From positions 76,398,353 to 76,462,352 of the forward strand of contig CM036201.1 in NCBI GenBank assembly GCA_020631735.1: a stretch of DNA of 64,000 nt. The letters run 5' to 3'. Below the pieces are notes generated by a model. That model saw only the letters and a list, made by a program, of their open reading frames with translations, searched no databases and was not told the origin of the DNA. The DNA is from Saccharum officinarum (lineage: Eukaryota > Streptophyta > Magnoliopsida > Poales > Poaceae). The position numbers were made by a program, and so were the translations under genes. Of this stretch, positions 34,880 through 44,867 are shown piece by piece (positions within the stretch are counted from its first letter, which is position 1; every line of letters starts with the position of its first letter).

Positions 34880-36326
34880 TATAAGCGGCGTGGAATTCGA
34901 CAGGTACGCCGCCGCGGCCGCCACGCCGCTGCCGAGCTTCACCAGGTACCCCACGTCCTTGAGCACCATCTCCACGCCGCTTAGGCATCCCAGCAGTTGC
35001 AGCTGCAAAAGATATGTTACAGTGATTATTTGATAAATTGCCAACAATGCAAAATGCAGTGCAGCTAGGAACGTAAGTACCTCGTTGAGGCTGCCGAGAT
35101 GGCCGATCCTGAAGACCTTCCCGGCGACCTTGTTGAGGCCGAGGCCGAGGCTGAGGTTGTACCGCTTCCACGCATGCTTGACGATCTCCGCGTTGTCGAT
35201 GTAGGGCGGCACGACGACGGCGGTGATCGTGTCGCTGAAACACTCCTCCTTCTAGCAGCAGTTCTTGAGCCCCCATGCCTCCACGGCGAACCTGCATTTC
35301 ATATTCATGCAATGAATCAATCCGATCCATGGCCATGAGTCGAGCACCTGGTGGGCATGCAAGGAAACACCAGCATACCTCGTGGCTGTTCCAACTTCCA
35401 AGGCGGTTGTGCCTCTTGATGACATTGTCGAGCCCTTCCTCGAAGATGAGGTCGAGCGTAGAGGAGCTGGATGGAGGGCGGCGTGTATGGCAATTGAGCG
35501 TATGCGTCGACACCCCACTGGTCCATGCGGAAGTCCAGCGCGCAGATGGACGACACGCCGTCCACCAGCAGCAGCGCCGGGTGCGCGTATGCGTCTAGCA
35601 GCCTGCCGCCTGCGCACGGCCGCGAGGTCGTTGGTGACGCCCGTGGCCATCTCGTTGTGCACGATGGCCACGGCCTTGATGGTGTGGAGGGTGTCCTGGC
35701 AGAGCTTCCGCTCCTGCGCGGCGAGGTTGGCGCCGTGGCCCAGTCGCTCTCCACCACGTCCACGTCGAAGCCCGGGCGCTGCTGCTGGTCGATCCACAGC
35801 AGGCTAAACTGCCCGATGAGGAAGGACACGATGCGGTCCCCCGGGAACAGCGTGTTGGTCAGCGCGCTCTCCCACGTGCCGGTGCCCGTCATCGGGATCA
35901 GGACCGGCGTGCCCGTGGTGGTCTTGAAGATCTTCACGTCCTTGAGGAGGACCTTGGTGAGCACCGGGATGGCCGGCGAGCGGTAGTCCTCGTTCTGCCA
36001 GTTCATGGCGTGGATCACTAGGTCCAGGATGTTCACGGGGCCCAGCACGAACAGGTGGGTCCGCCCGGGGCCATACACGTAGGGTGTGTTTGTTTGTGGA
36101 GTCACCTCATGTATCACGAGGTGATACATCATAAGTTCATCTCATAAATTTTGGTGGAGCCTACTTATTTCTCGTGCATATACTAATTATTAGTAGCATG
36201 TGAGAAATGAGCTGGTGATAGATCAACTCATTCTATTCTATTACATGAACCAAATACAAAAAGTAAGGAGTGAGAAAATAATGGGCCACCCCGTTCTTCA
36301 AACCAAACACACACGTAGTCCGCCAT
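34880..36326 (-). pseudogene. AGT1: Serine--glyoxylate aminotransferase pseudogene, copy B
   Basis: The start codon at 36326 gives MADYV, then a 228-bp MITE (36083-36310) interrupts the coding sequence, which resumes YVYGPGRTHLFV. A large deletion joins RMDQWGVDAYAQ to PPSIQLLY and removes the PLP-lysine region. TAG occurs after KNCC near 35254. At the 3' end the last codons are replaced: the frame reads STPLIRRPAAS instead of ending in SRI, so the PTS1-type tripeptide and the stop are gone. Both introns remain. It is the only copy keeping both the start region and the intact neighbouring EF-hand gene. Confidence 0.92.
36083..36310. mobile_element. MITE in the first coding exon of AGT copy B
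   Basis: Ends GGTGTGTTTGTTTG and AACCAAACAC are imperfect inverted repeats. ACACGTAG flanks both sides (36075-36082 and 36311-36318), an 8-bp duplication made from the codons for tyrosine and valine at positions 4-5. Parts of the same MITE precede AGT in copies A and C, where its outer end and the start codon have been lost and the hAT MITE has landed inside it. Confidence 0.85.
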
Positions 36327-36585
36327 CTTAGCTTAGCTTGCTGCGTTAGTGCTGGTGCAAACAGGGAGAGTACTTGAGTGTCAGTGAACCTTAGGCGGGC
36401 CCATGCTAACGTTTTTTACTAATAAGAATCGCAAAGCTTGCGTGGGCTTGCTAATGGGCCTAGATCCATACAGCCCATCTATATTAACTAATTTCCGCTG
36501 AAACTGTTACGTAGCAGTCCATTTTTTCAGCCTTTTGAATTGTGCTTGCGTGTAAGAATGATATAGTGTCAGGGGTTGCGAATGT

Positions 36586-36832
36586 GTCTGTGGTTCAGTG
36601 ATAGGACAGTCACCCTAGTGTCGCCCCTATTTTTTGGACTTTGTCCAAAAAAGCATGGTACTTGCACATGTGGGCATTCGATGATACCACGAGGTATACG
36701 CACGCATGCATGATTGGTGGTATAGCGCGTTTCCCGCGCACCGGAGGCTAGGCTTCCAATCTCTTCTTTGCGTATGTGTGAGTACGGAGTATATGAGTTG
36801 TGTGCGTTCAAGTTGTACCCGATCAAAAAAAA
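36586..36832 (+). repeat. SINE-like repeat, copy B
   Basis: The head tgtggttcagtgataggac resembles a tRNA A box, with a weaker B-box-like phrase (gcattcgatgatacc) downstream. The tail is gtacccgatcaaaaaaaa. A second 5'-truncated tail with the same ending lies at about 37085-37158. Length and structure fit a grass tRNA-derived SINE, but the family was not confirmed. Confidence 0.5.
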
Positions 36833-36849
36833 GATGGTGTTAGGGTCTT

Positions 36850-37658
36850 GGTGTCTAGGGCCTTCCTAAGCGACTCAGGTGGGTCTCGGTGGTGACATCC
36901 GGTTTGCTGATCAGTTGGTGCGATCGTCATTTCCCTATACCGTGCGTCCACAGAATTTTCCATTTTTCCATACCCTAGTTTCTGCTAGTCGTTTACCTTA
37001 TGAGTTCAGTAAAAGTCCGGATCATCACCAGGAGAGTCTGTCTAGGTTCCCTTGCGTCCTGATATCTCCTTTCCTTGCGTGTGTACAGACGCGCACGTGT
37101 GTGTGTGAGTATGGAGTGTGTGGGTTGTGTGCGCCCAAGTTATACCCGATCAAAAAAAGATGGTGTTAGTGGTCTCGGTGTCTAGGGCTTAGGCGCCTCG
37201 GGAGGGTCTCGGTGGTGATGTCTGGTTCGTCATCGTCTCTCTTCCTCCCTTGATATCCTAGCACACTTCAACCTAGGAGAGTCTTGCCTAGGTTCCCTTG
37301 CGTCCTGATATCTCATTTCCCTGATCAGTTGATGGTTGGTGTGATCATCATTTCCCTATCCCATGCGTCCACAAAATTTTTCATTTTTTCAAACCCTAGT
37401 TTCTGCTAGTCGTTTGCCTTATGAGTCTACTAAAAGTCTGGATCATCACCAGGAGAGTCCTGTCTAGGTTCCCTTGCATCCTGAATCTCGTTTCCCTAAT
37501 CAGTTGGTGCGATCGTCATTTCCCTGTCCTGTGTGTCCACAGAATTTTCCATTTTTCCAAACCCTAGTTTCTGCTAGTCATTTGCCTTATAAGTCCACTA
37601 AAAGCCCGGATCATCACCAGCATCTGCTGATCGGGGTCTTCGACCTTGGTGGTTACAC
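36850..37658 (+). repeat. Tandem leader-like repeats before the DUF4283-like fragment
   Basis: About three copies of a 170-400 bp unit occur here. They share cagttggtgcgatcgtcatt, cacagaattttccatttttcc, accctagtttctgctagtc and ggatcatcaccaggagagtc, at about 36912, 37326 and 37500. Such repeats would be consistent with a multiplied 5' leader of the DUF4283-like gene. The empty counterpart of the big LTR insertion lies at about 37199-37208. Confidence 0.6.
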
Positions 37659-38205
37659 ATGGAGGAGGTGGAAGGATTGATGGAGAAATTGAATTTGTCG
37701 GAGGTAGAGAGGAAGAGCTTCAAACTGGGCGGTGATACGGAGTGGCGTTCTTCTGAAGCACCCATACAAGCCTTTGGTGAACTATTTTCAGAGAGGGGGA
37801 GTTAGATCGGAGGTAGTGGAGCAGGCAGTGGGTTGGATCTGGTGCTCATTGCGTGGGATTGAATGGGGGACAATTGTTTCTTGTTCACCTTCAACTAGGG
37901 GTCAGGAAAGCCACGAGCATTGGATAATGGTCCGTGGATTATTTCGAAGGAGTTACTAGTGGTGGCTGACTTTGATGGATCTAAGTCACCGGATGAAAAT
38001 TGACTTCTCGTCCGTCCCGATCTGGATTCGAGTGCTCGCCTCCCGGTTGGCCTCACGACCAGATTGATGGCGTAGGTGATTGGAGATGAGGTGAGTACTG
38101 GGTGCCTTCATGGTGGTGGATTTTGAGTCAGATGATGTGGCGGAGGGGAGGTTCCTGCATGTGAAAGTCTGCCTGGACATTCACGGACCTTTGCAACGCG
38201 GTGTC
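37659..38205 (+). pseudogene. DUF4283/zinc-knuckle-like gene fragment, copy B
   Basis: The fragment starts MEEVEGLMEKLNLSE, followed by RKSFKLGGDTEWRSSEAPIQ and, out of frame, VGWIWCSLRG, PIWIRVLASR and RFLHVKVCLDI. The order of segments resembles plant DUF4283 domain proteins that precede a CCHC knuckle, usually TE-associated. An extra G near 37798 shifts the frame to an early TAG at 37804, and another stop follows PD near 38062. It sits head-to-head with AGT and directly before the WAK upstream block. Confidence 0.55.
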
Positions 38206-39182
38206 AGTGCGTCCCCAATGGTTCTGAAATAGCTAGTCTAGGAAAAATTCTATTAGCTATAAGAGAGAAAGATCAAATAGCTAGCGGCTCTCAAATAGTT
38301 AGTCTAGCACGATCTCCTAGAAAGAACTCTTTCACAGCTCAAATAACTCTTCACTGCATAGTTCTTTTTTTATTATTATTTCTAAGCCTAATCTAGCTAG
38401 CTATTTGAAAGTTGCCATTGAGGACACCCTCACAGTTGATGTGGGCGACTCTTCTAGAGGCCGCTGGTGTCTGATCTCATGTGAATTTTTGCCTGACTTC
38501 ACGGAGTAACTCGTGAGAAGACTTGACAATAGTCAAGCACCACTAATTTTTTTGCTAAAAAGAACGAGCGAGTTATAAGATACTTCTGAGGTTTTGCTGA
38601 AGGACGGTGGCGGTAGTTCCAGTCTTCTCACTGTGGTTTATAAATTCTTCTGATATTACCGCTAGCTCTACTTGTATGCGATACATGTAGGCTCAACGAT
38701 GCAAATAGGTTTCTGAGTACATTTATTTATTTTTTAAATAAAAATTTGATAGAAGATTGCGAAACATCTTAGTTACTGGTATCTTTTCTTTTTTTTTATG
38801 GTTACCAGAGAGAATACTTCACAGAGCAACACCGAGCTAATAATAGCTAGATATTTTTGAGAATTTGTATGATTTATCCTTTCTAGCATGTGTTGTGCAA
38901 ATTAACGCTCTATTAAACACCTTGAATTAGTAACCTCTGTCCTAAAAGCATGTGTATGCTCTAGGAATCTGGCCTATGTGCCTCTAATCATTGTAGTATT
39001 ACCATCATGATTTCTGACCTAATTAAAGGGAAAGCATATATGCAACCTGTTTAGAAACTTATCATTGTTGTTTCTCGTGAAAGTTAACGTGAAGGAGTCT
39101 TCCAATTAACACTGTATAATTCATGACTTTTCTCCCACTTCTAGGCACGGATACACGAGAAAAGCACATCATTGTGTCCATT
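38206..39182 (+). repeat. WAK upstream-region copy, cut by an LTR element
   Basis: Reverse counterpart of 42890-43865. By orientation a WAK exon 1 should follow on the plus strand, but an LTR retrotransposon starts at 39183, right after cacatcattgtgtccatt, and the contig then ends. The WAK gene of this unit may continue in the gap. Confidence 0.65.
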
Positions 39183-40787
39183 TGTAACACCCTAAAATTT
39201 TGGGATATTAAAAAGTAAGTAAATATGATTTTTATACAATTTTGTGACCATACAAATTTAGAGTAATAATAATTTTTATTAACTTAAAATCAAATATAAG
39301 GGTAGAAACATGTTTGTGCACTCATGCTGTTGCATTTGAATTTTTGTGATGAGTGGTTTGATTCAAATTCAAATTAGGATTTAAAATCATTTGAAAATGC
39401 TTTGAAATATTTGAAAAGGAAAAAAAAGAAAAAAAAAGAAATTTACCTCTTTCCTCGCTTTCGGCCCGGCAGCCCACTCTTTCACCGCGGCCCGCGTTGC
39501 TTCTCCCGCACGCGTCCTGTTCTCCCGCTGCCCGTGGCCCGCTTGTCTCATGTTTCCGCGTGGGCCGTCTCCGAGCGCGCGTACCGCTTCATCGCTTGGG
39601 CCGAGCCGAGACGCTGGCCCAGCAACCCGCGCGAGCGCGTTGCCGCGTCTGTCTCTCACCGTATATCGCTGACGCTGCGGGCCCACCTGTCAGGCGTCTT
39701 CTTCTTTCCCACGACACCGGCCGGATTTCCTTTCCTTGTATCACCCGATCGAATCCGCCGCCATAATCTTCCCCTTCCTTGTTTAGAGCATCTCCGGGTT
39801 ATAAAAACGGGATGCCGCACCCCTCCGCTCCATATTGCACCGAGGCGGAAGACCAACATCGTCCCGAGGAGGCTACGCGGGAGCCGCAGCCGTGACCGTC
39901 CGCCATCCCGAGCTCCATACCGCTTTTGATCCGACTTCGTCTCCGTTTTCTACCTCGGTGAGCTCGCCATGTTCCCTACTCCATCTTGGTACCTTCTAAT
40001 CGTCGAATGGTGCTCGGATTCGAGCTATAGAGTTCTCCGGCGATGGCGCCGCCGTGAATCTCGTCGTTGCGGCTCTGTTCTGGCCGAGCGCCGCCGCCGG
40101 CTGTTCCCGATCCAATCTGAGTCGTCTATTTTGCATCCAACGGCCGCAGATGGAGGATACCGTTTCGGCTGCGCATTTTGCTAAAGAGACCCTGTGTTTT
40201 TCAATTGTCTAACCTGCAGTCCAAAGTGTATTTCAGAATCACGTAATATCCTTTTGAAAGCGTAGTTTGATCTCAGTTAAGTCAAAATACGTTTTCAGCT
40301 ATTTACAGTTATGCCACTGAGTTTGTTTTAGTCATAATTTATCCGTTTTAACTCCGATTTGACCCGTTCAAATTGCGTTAGGTTCGTAATTGAGAGCTCT
40401 ACATGTTAGTAGAACTGTTCAGTAGGTTTATGATATTTTATTTTTGAGCTTGAATTAAAGTAATTACTTTTCTATAGGAAATCTTCGTAAATTCATAACT
40501 TTGTCGTTTTAGCTCCGTTTTTCGTGATCTTTGCGTCTGTGTGATCCTAGTGAGTTGTAGATTCGTTTTAAATCTTTTTATCTTATTTTCTTACTGTTGG
40601 TGAACTGTTCTAATTATAGTATTGTTTGTTTATGCATGATTGTTCTGGATGAATGTTGTTGCTATCGTTGATCGAGTATAGACGGTGAGCAATTCATTGG
40701 GGATCATGATTTGTTAACTTATATGTGATTGATCTCTGGGCACACATAAGATTATGCACTCCATTTGGTCGTTAAATGGGTGTGACA
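39183..40787 (+). mobile_element. 5' LTR of a second Ty3/gypsy-type retrotransposon
   Basis: This 1605-bp LTR runs from TGTAACACCCTAAAATTTTG to GGGTGTGACA, that is TG...CA. It is followed by aattagtatcaaagc, close to the initiator-Met tRNA primer site TGGTATCAGAGC. A GC-rich tract fills 39460-40180, like the GC-rich tract in the first element's LTR. The element is cut by the gap at 41221, and its other LTR is not in the window. Confidence 0.82.
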
Positions 40788-40976
40788 AATTAGTATCAAA
40801 GCTATTGTTGACTGTAGGACGCAAGCCTAGCTAGAAATGGTCGATTTAGTATCTTCTTTTCACTATTTTTATGCTTATTATCTTGCTCTTGTTATTTGAT
40901 AAATTTTTATGCTTCTTATGTCTCATTCTATTATGAAATTTTGCCTCTATTCTAATTACATCTAAAAACTCTATAG

Positions 40977-41220
40977 ATGGTTCATGGCCGCAAGACTGCC
41001 CGTATCACCACTGGAGGACACTACCCACCTCGTGCTTTGCTTGCACCTGAAGAACCACAAGAGGAAGTACCCTAGAAGAATGAGCAGATCCCTGAAGCAC
41101 CAATTCAAGCGCCAGCACCTCCTCAGGAAGAACCCGAGCCTGAAGAAGACCTGAGATCATCGAGATAGAAGACGATGAAGAGGAGGAAGCCAATGGAGGA
41201 GAGCAACCCCCGTCTCCACC
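40977..41220 (+). pseudogene. Internal frame with a degenerate histone-H3-tail-like start, truncated by the gap
   Basis: The first ATG after the primer site starts MVHGRKTARITTGGHYPPRA, then LLAP and an acidic-proline stretch. The spacing TAR-x-x-TGG-x-x-P(P)R with LAP matches, loosely, the H3 tail pattern and the better copy encoded at 54582. A TAG at 41073-41075 stops the frame after 32 codons, although acidic-proline coding continues in frame after it. The rest is lost in the gap. The function is unknown. Confidence 0.55.
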
Positions 41221-41320
41221 NNNNNNNNNNNNNNNNNNNNNNNNNNNNNNNNNNNNNNNNNNNNNNNNNNNNNNNNNNNNNNNNNNNNNNNNNNNNNNNN
41301 NNNNNNNNNNNNNNNNNNNN
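41221..41320. other. Assembly gap of 100 N
   Basis: Exactly 100 N. Sequence on the two sides does not continue: a plus-strand retrotransposon on the left, minus-strand WAK intron on the right. Confidence 0.99.
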
Positions 41321-41665
41321 TTCATGGCAAACAAAGTGAGGAGTTAGCTAGCCTAGCATTAATTAAGGAAACAACAGTAAGGCATTTTTGAGAGGAAAAA
41401 CTAGTAAGTTTATTTAGTCCAATGGTAACGGGCATTTGGTATTTATGACAATAAATACTGCAAGTGCAGGGAGTATCAAAACATTATTTTAATCTTGTTG
41501 AATAAATAACACATTAATCCACTTGCATGCATGGTAAATTCTGTGATTCGTGGGTGCTTTCAGATTGGTAATAATATGAACTGACAATGCAATATTTAAT
41601 ATATAAAATGTCCACGTGCCACTTAAAGAAACTATGTCATGCGAAAAAGAAGCAGAGGCATGAAC

Positions 41666-42620
41666 CTTGCTGATGGATGCAGCCATCTACAACATAGGGG
41701 TTGCCTTCCATTGAACCAGGACACAAGCAATGGTAACCTCCTCGAGATAATGGAAGATCGTAGCAGATGCTTTCATTATTACAAGCATAGGTATCCTTAT
41801 TCACTTGGGATTGGGCACTTTGGCAGCTTGGTTGGTCCGTGATTGCAATGTCAAGTTCCATATCCGTAACTTTGCTTGTATTCACCCAACTTGCGTAAAG
41901 ATCGCCTGTAACGAAGTCATAGTTTTCCGAAAAGATGACCTTGATACTAGAGAGCGCCTCATCTAATGGTGCAATCGTATTATTGCGGCGGCCAAGCTTG
42001 AGAGTTAAGGCTTGCCGGCCCGTTGTTAAAGAAATGATGTTGCAGCAGCCAAACCCTGCACAGGCAGCGTACCTCACGTTTGGCCTCTCCATGATCTCTC
42101 TGTTGTCTGTGCAAATACTTATGCAAGAACCAATGAGATCTGTCGTATTATCACCAAACATGTAGGCATCGACACCACAACCAACAACATACAAATTGTT
42201 TGCAGAATCAATACTAACACCAGTAGGGGCCTCCCAGGACTGAGTGTAGGTGTCCACACCTAAGCCCATGGTGATGTTGTACCCAACAGCAGAAGCCCGA
42301 ACACCATTGCTGCCGACATATATAGAAGTCACCTGAGTTGAGCTGTTTCCCAGGAAGAGCAGCCTTGGGGAACCAGTTGTGTTGTCGCAGGTGAGCTCGA
42401 AGCCTTGCCGGAAGCAGCCCGGCCCTATCCCAAAGGGCTACGAAATTTCGACATCGCTGCAGTGGGAGGGGCAGTGCGCCAGGGAGGCGTTGGTAGGGAT
42501 ACCAAGGAGTCCATTCCCGGTCCCGGCGGCATGGACCTTGGCCGGCGGTGCTGGCGCCACGGCGGCTAAACACATGAGCACAGTGCATGTGCGAACTAGT
42601 AGCACTCCAGTGGAGCACAT
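41666..42620 (-). pseudogene. WAK-like receptor kinase exon 1, inverted copy with one stop
   Basis: Homologous to 21579-22548. It has a signal peptide from MCSTGVLLVRT, then CPSHCSDVEIS followed by TAG (42440-42438) where copy 2 has the Tyr of the YPFG motif. After the stop the frame stays open through the rest of the exon to the donor caag/gttcatg at 41666. This one codon is the only visible lesion. No further exons are present before the gap. Confidence 0.85.
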
Positions 42621-43864
42621 CTTTGTGTATCGGAGGTTTGTAAGGCTTATGTGTATGGACATGGAGGTCTGTATGGCTTGTTCATGAGGACAAGACAGTT
42701 TTATGATGAGACTGTAACGATAACTAGCTCTAGAAAAAATAATAAAAATCTCGCTTGCTTTGGGAAAGCAGTACGTCCAGCTAGTGGAAGACCTGGACTT
42801 GGAATCTCAAAGGCAGTAGTCTCATCTGATTTAACGGAAACAATGATGTGCTTTTCTCCTGTCTTTTTGATTTAATAGAGACAATGATGTGCTTTGCAAT
42901 GTTAATGGACACAATGATGTGCTTTTCTCGTGTATCCGTGCCTAGAAGTGGGAGAAAAGTCATGAATTATACAGTGTTAATTGGAAGACTCCTTCACGTT
43001 AACTTTCACGAGAAACAACAATGATAAGTTTCTAAACAGGTTGCATATATGCTTTCCCTTTAATTAGGTCAGAAATCATGATGGTAATACTACAATGATT
43101 AGAGGCACATAGGCCAGATTCCTAGAGCATACACATGCTTTAGGACAGAGGTTACTAATTCGAGGTGTTTAATAGAGCGTTAATTTGCACAACACATGCT
43201 AGAAAGGATAAATCATACAAATTCTCAAAAATATCTAGCTATTATTAGCTCGGTGTTGCTCTGTGAAGTATTCTCTCTGGTAACCATAAAAAAAGATACC
43301 AGTAACTAAGATGTTTCGCAATCTTCTATCAAATTTTTATTTAATAAATAAATAAATGTACTCAGAAACCTATTTGCATCGTTAAGCCTACATGTATCGC
43401 ATACAAGTAGAGCTAGCGGTAATATCAGAAGAATTTATAAACCACGGTGAGAAAACTGGAACTACCGCCGCCGTCCTTCAGCAAAACCTCAGAAGTATCT
43501 CATAACTCGCTCGTTCTTTTTAGCAAAAAATTAGTGGTGCTTGACTATTGTCAAGTCTTCTCACGAGTTACTCCGTGAAGTCAGGCAAAAATTCGCATGA
43601 GATCAGACACCAGCGGCCTCTAGAAGAGTCGCCCACATCAACTGTGAGGGTGTCCTCAATGGCAACTTTCAAATAGCTAGCTAGATTGGGCTTAGAAATA
43701 ATAAAAAAAGAACTATGCAGTGGAGAGTTATTTGAGCTGTGAGAGAGTTATTTCTAGGAGATCGTGCTAGACTAGCTATTTGGGAGCCGCTAGCTATTTG
43801 ATCTCTCTCCCTGATATCTAATATAATTTTTCCTAGACTAGCTATTTGAGAACCATTGGGGACG
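42621..43864 (-). promoter_or_regulatory. Upstream region of the inverted WAK exon
   Basis: Contains the WAK upstream block shared with four other places. Near 42840-42915 a short unit around acaatgatgtgcttttctc is repeated three times, which is not seen in the other copies. No core promoter element can be assigned with confidence. Confidence 0.5.
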
Positions 43865-44412
43865 CCCTGACACTGCATTGCAAAGGTCTGTGAATGTCCA
43901 GGTAGACTTTCACATGCAGGAACCTCCCCTCCGCCACATCATCTGACTCAAAATCCACCACCATGAAGGCACCCAGTACTCACCTCATCTCCAATCACCT
44001 ACGCCATCAATCTGGTCGTGAGGCCAACCGGGAGGCGAGCACTCGAATCCAGATCGGGACGGACGAGAAGTCAATTTCATCATGTGACTTAGATCCATCA
44101 AAGTCAGCACCACTAGTAACTCCTTCGAAATCATCCACGGACCATTATCCAATGCTCGCTGCTTTCCTGACCACTAGTTGAAGGTGAACAAGAAACAATT
44201 ATCCCCCATTCAATCCCCCGCAATGAGCACCAGATCCAACCCACTGCCTGTTCCACTACCTCCGATCTAACTCCCCTATCTGAAAATAGTTCACCAAAGG
44301 CTTGTATGGGTGCTTCAGAAGAACGCCACTCCGTATCACCGCCCAGTTTGAAGCTCTTCCTCTCTGCCTCCGACAAATTCAATTTCTCCATCAATCCTTC
44401 CACCTCCTCCAT
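43865..44412 (-). pseudogene. DUF4283/zinc-knuckle-like gene fragment, copy C
   Basis: Best-kept start of this fragment: from ATG at 44412 the frame runs 93 codons (MEEVEGLMEKLNLSEAERK, GVRSEVVEQAVGWIWC, EHWIMVRG) before a stop. The PIWIRV-like and RFLxVKV-like segments follow out of frame. No zinc knuckle or later domain is present, so it is a 5' fragment. It resembles plant DUF4283 proteins. Confidence in the family is moderate. Confidence 0.55.
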
Positions 44413-44862
44413 GTGTAACCACCAAGGTCGAAGATCCCGATCAGCAGATGCTGGTGATGATCGGGCTTTTAGTGGACTTATAAGGCAAATGACTAGCAGA
44501 AACTAGGGTTTGGAAAAATGGAAAATTCTGTGGACACACGGGACAGGGAAATGACGATCGCACCAACTGATTAGGGAAACGAGATTCAGGACGCAAGGGA
44601 ACCTAGACAGGACTCTCCGGTTGATGATCCAGACTTTTAGTGGACTCATAAGGCAAACGACTAGCAGAAACTAGGTTTGAAAAAATGGAAAATTTTGTGG
44701 ACGCATGGGATAGGGAAATGATGATCACACCAACCACCAACTGATCAGGGAAATGAGATATCAGGATGCAAGGGAACCTAGGCAAGACTCTCCTAGGTTG
44801 AAGTGTGCTAGGATATCAAGGGAGGAAGAGAGACGATGACAAACCAGACATCACCACCGAGA
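44413..44862 (-). repeat. Leader-like repeats up to the LTR insertion site
   Basis: Reverse copy of the tandem leader-like repeats at 36850-37658, with two full units here (from about 44440 and 44630). It ends at the target site of the big LTR element. Confidence 0.6.
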
Positions 44863-44867
44863 CCCAC

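Noticed and set aside
35252..35986. Plus-strand and alternative-frame proteins over the inverted aminotransferase copies
   Set aside because: They are frame shadows of AGT pseudogenes. The aminotransferase motifs are on the opposite strand or in another frame.
36850..37640. CRISPR-like array of spaced repeats
   Set aside because: The repeats are long, few, imperfect and without unique spacers of constant size; this is plant DNA.
41005..41334. Minus-strand open frame of 109 codons crossing the N gap
   Set aside because: A third of it is N. The real sequence on its left belongs to the plus-strand retrotransposon leader.
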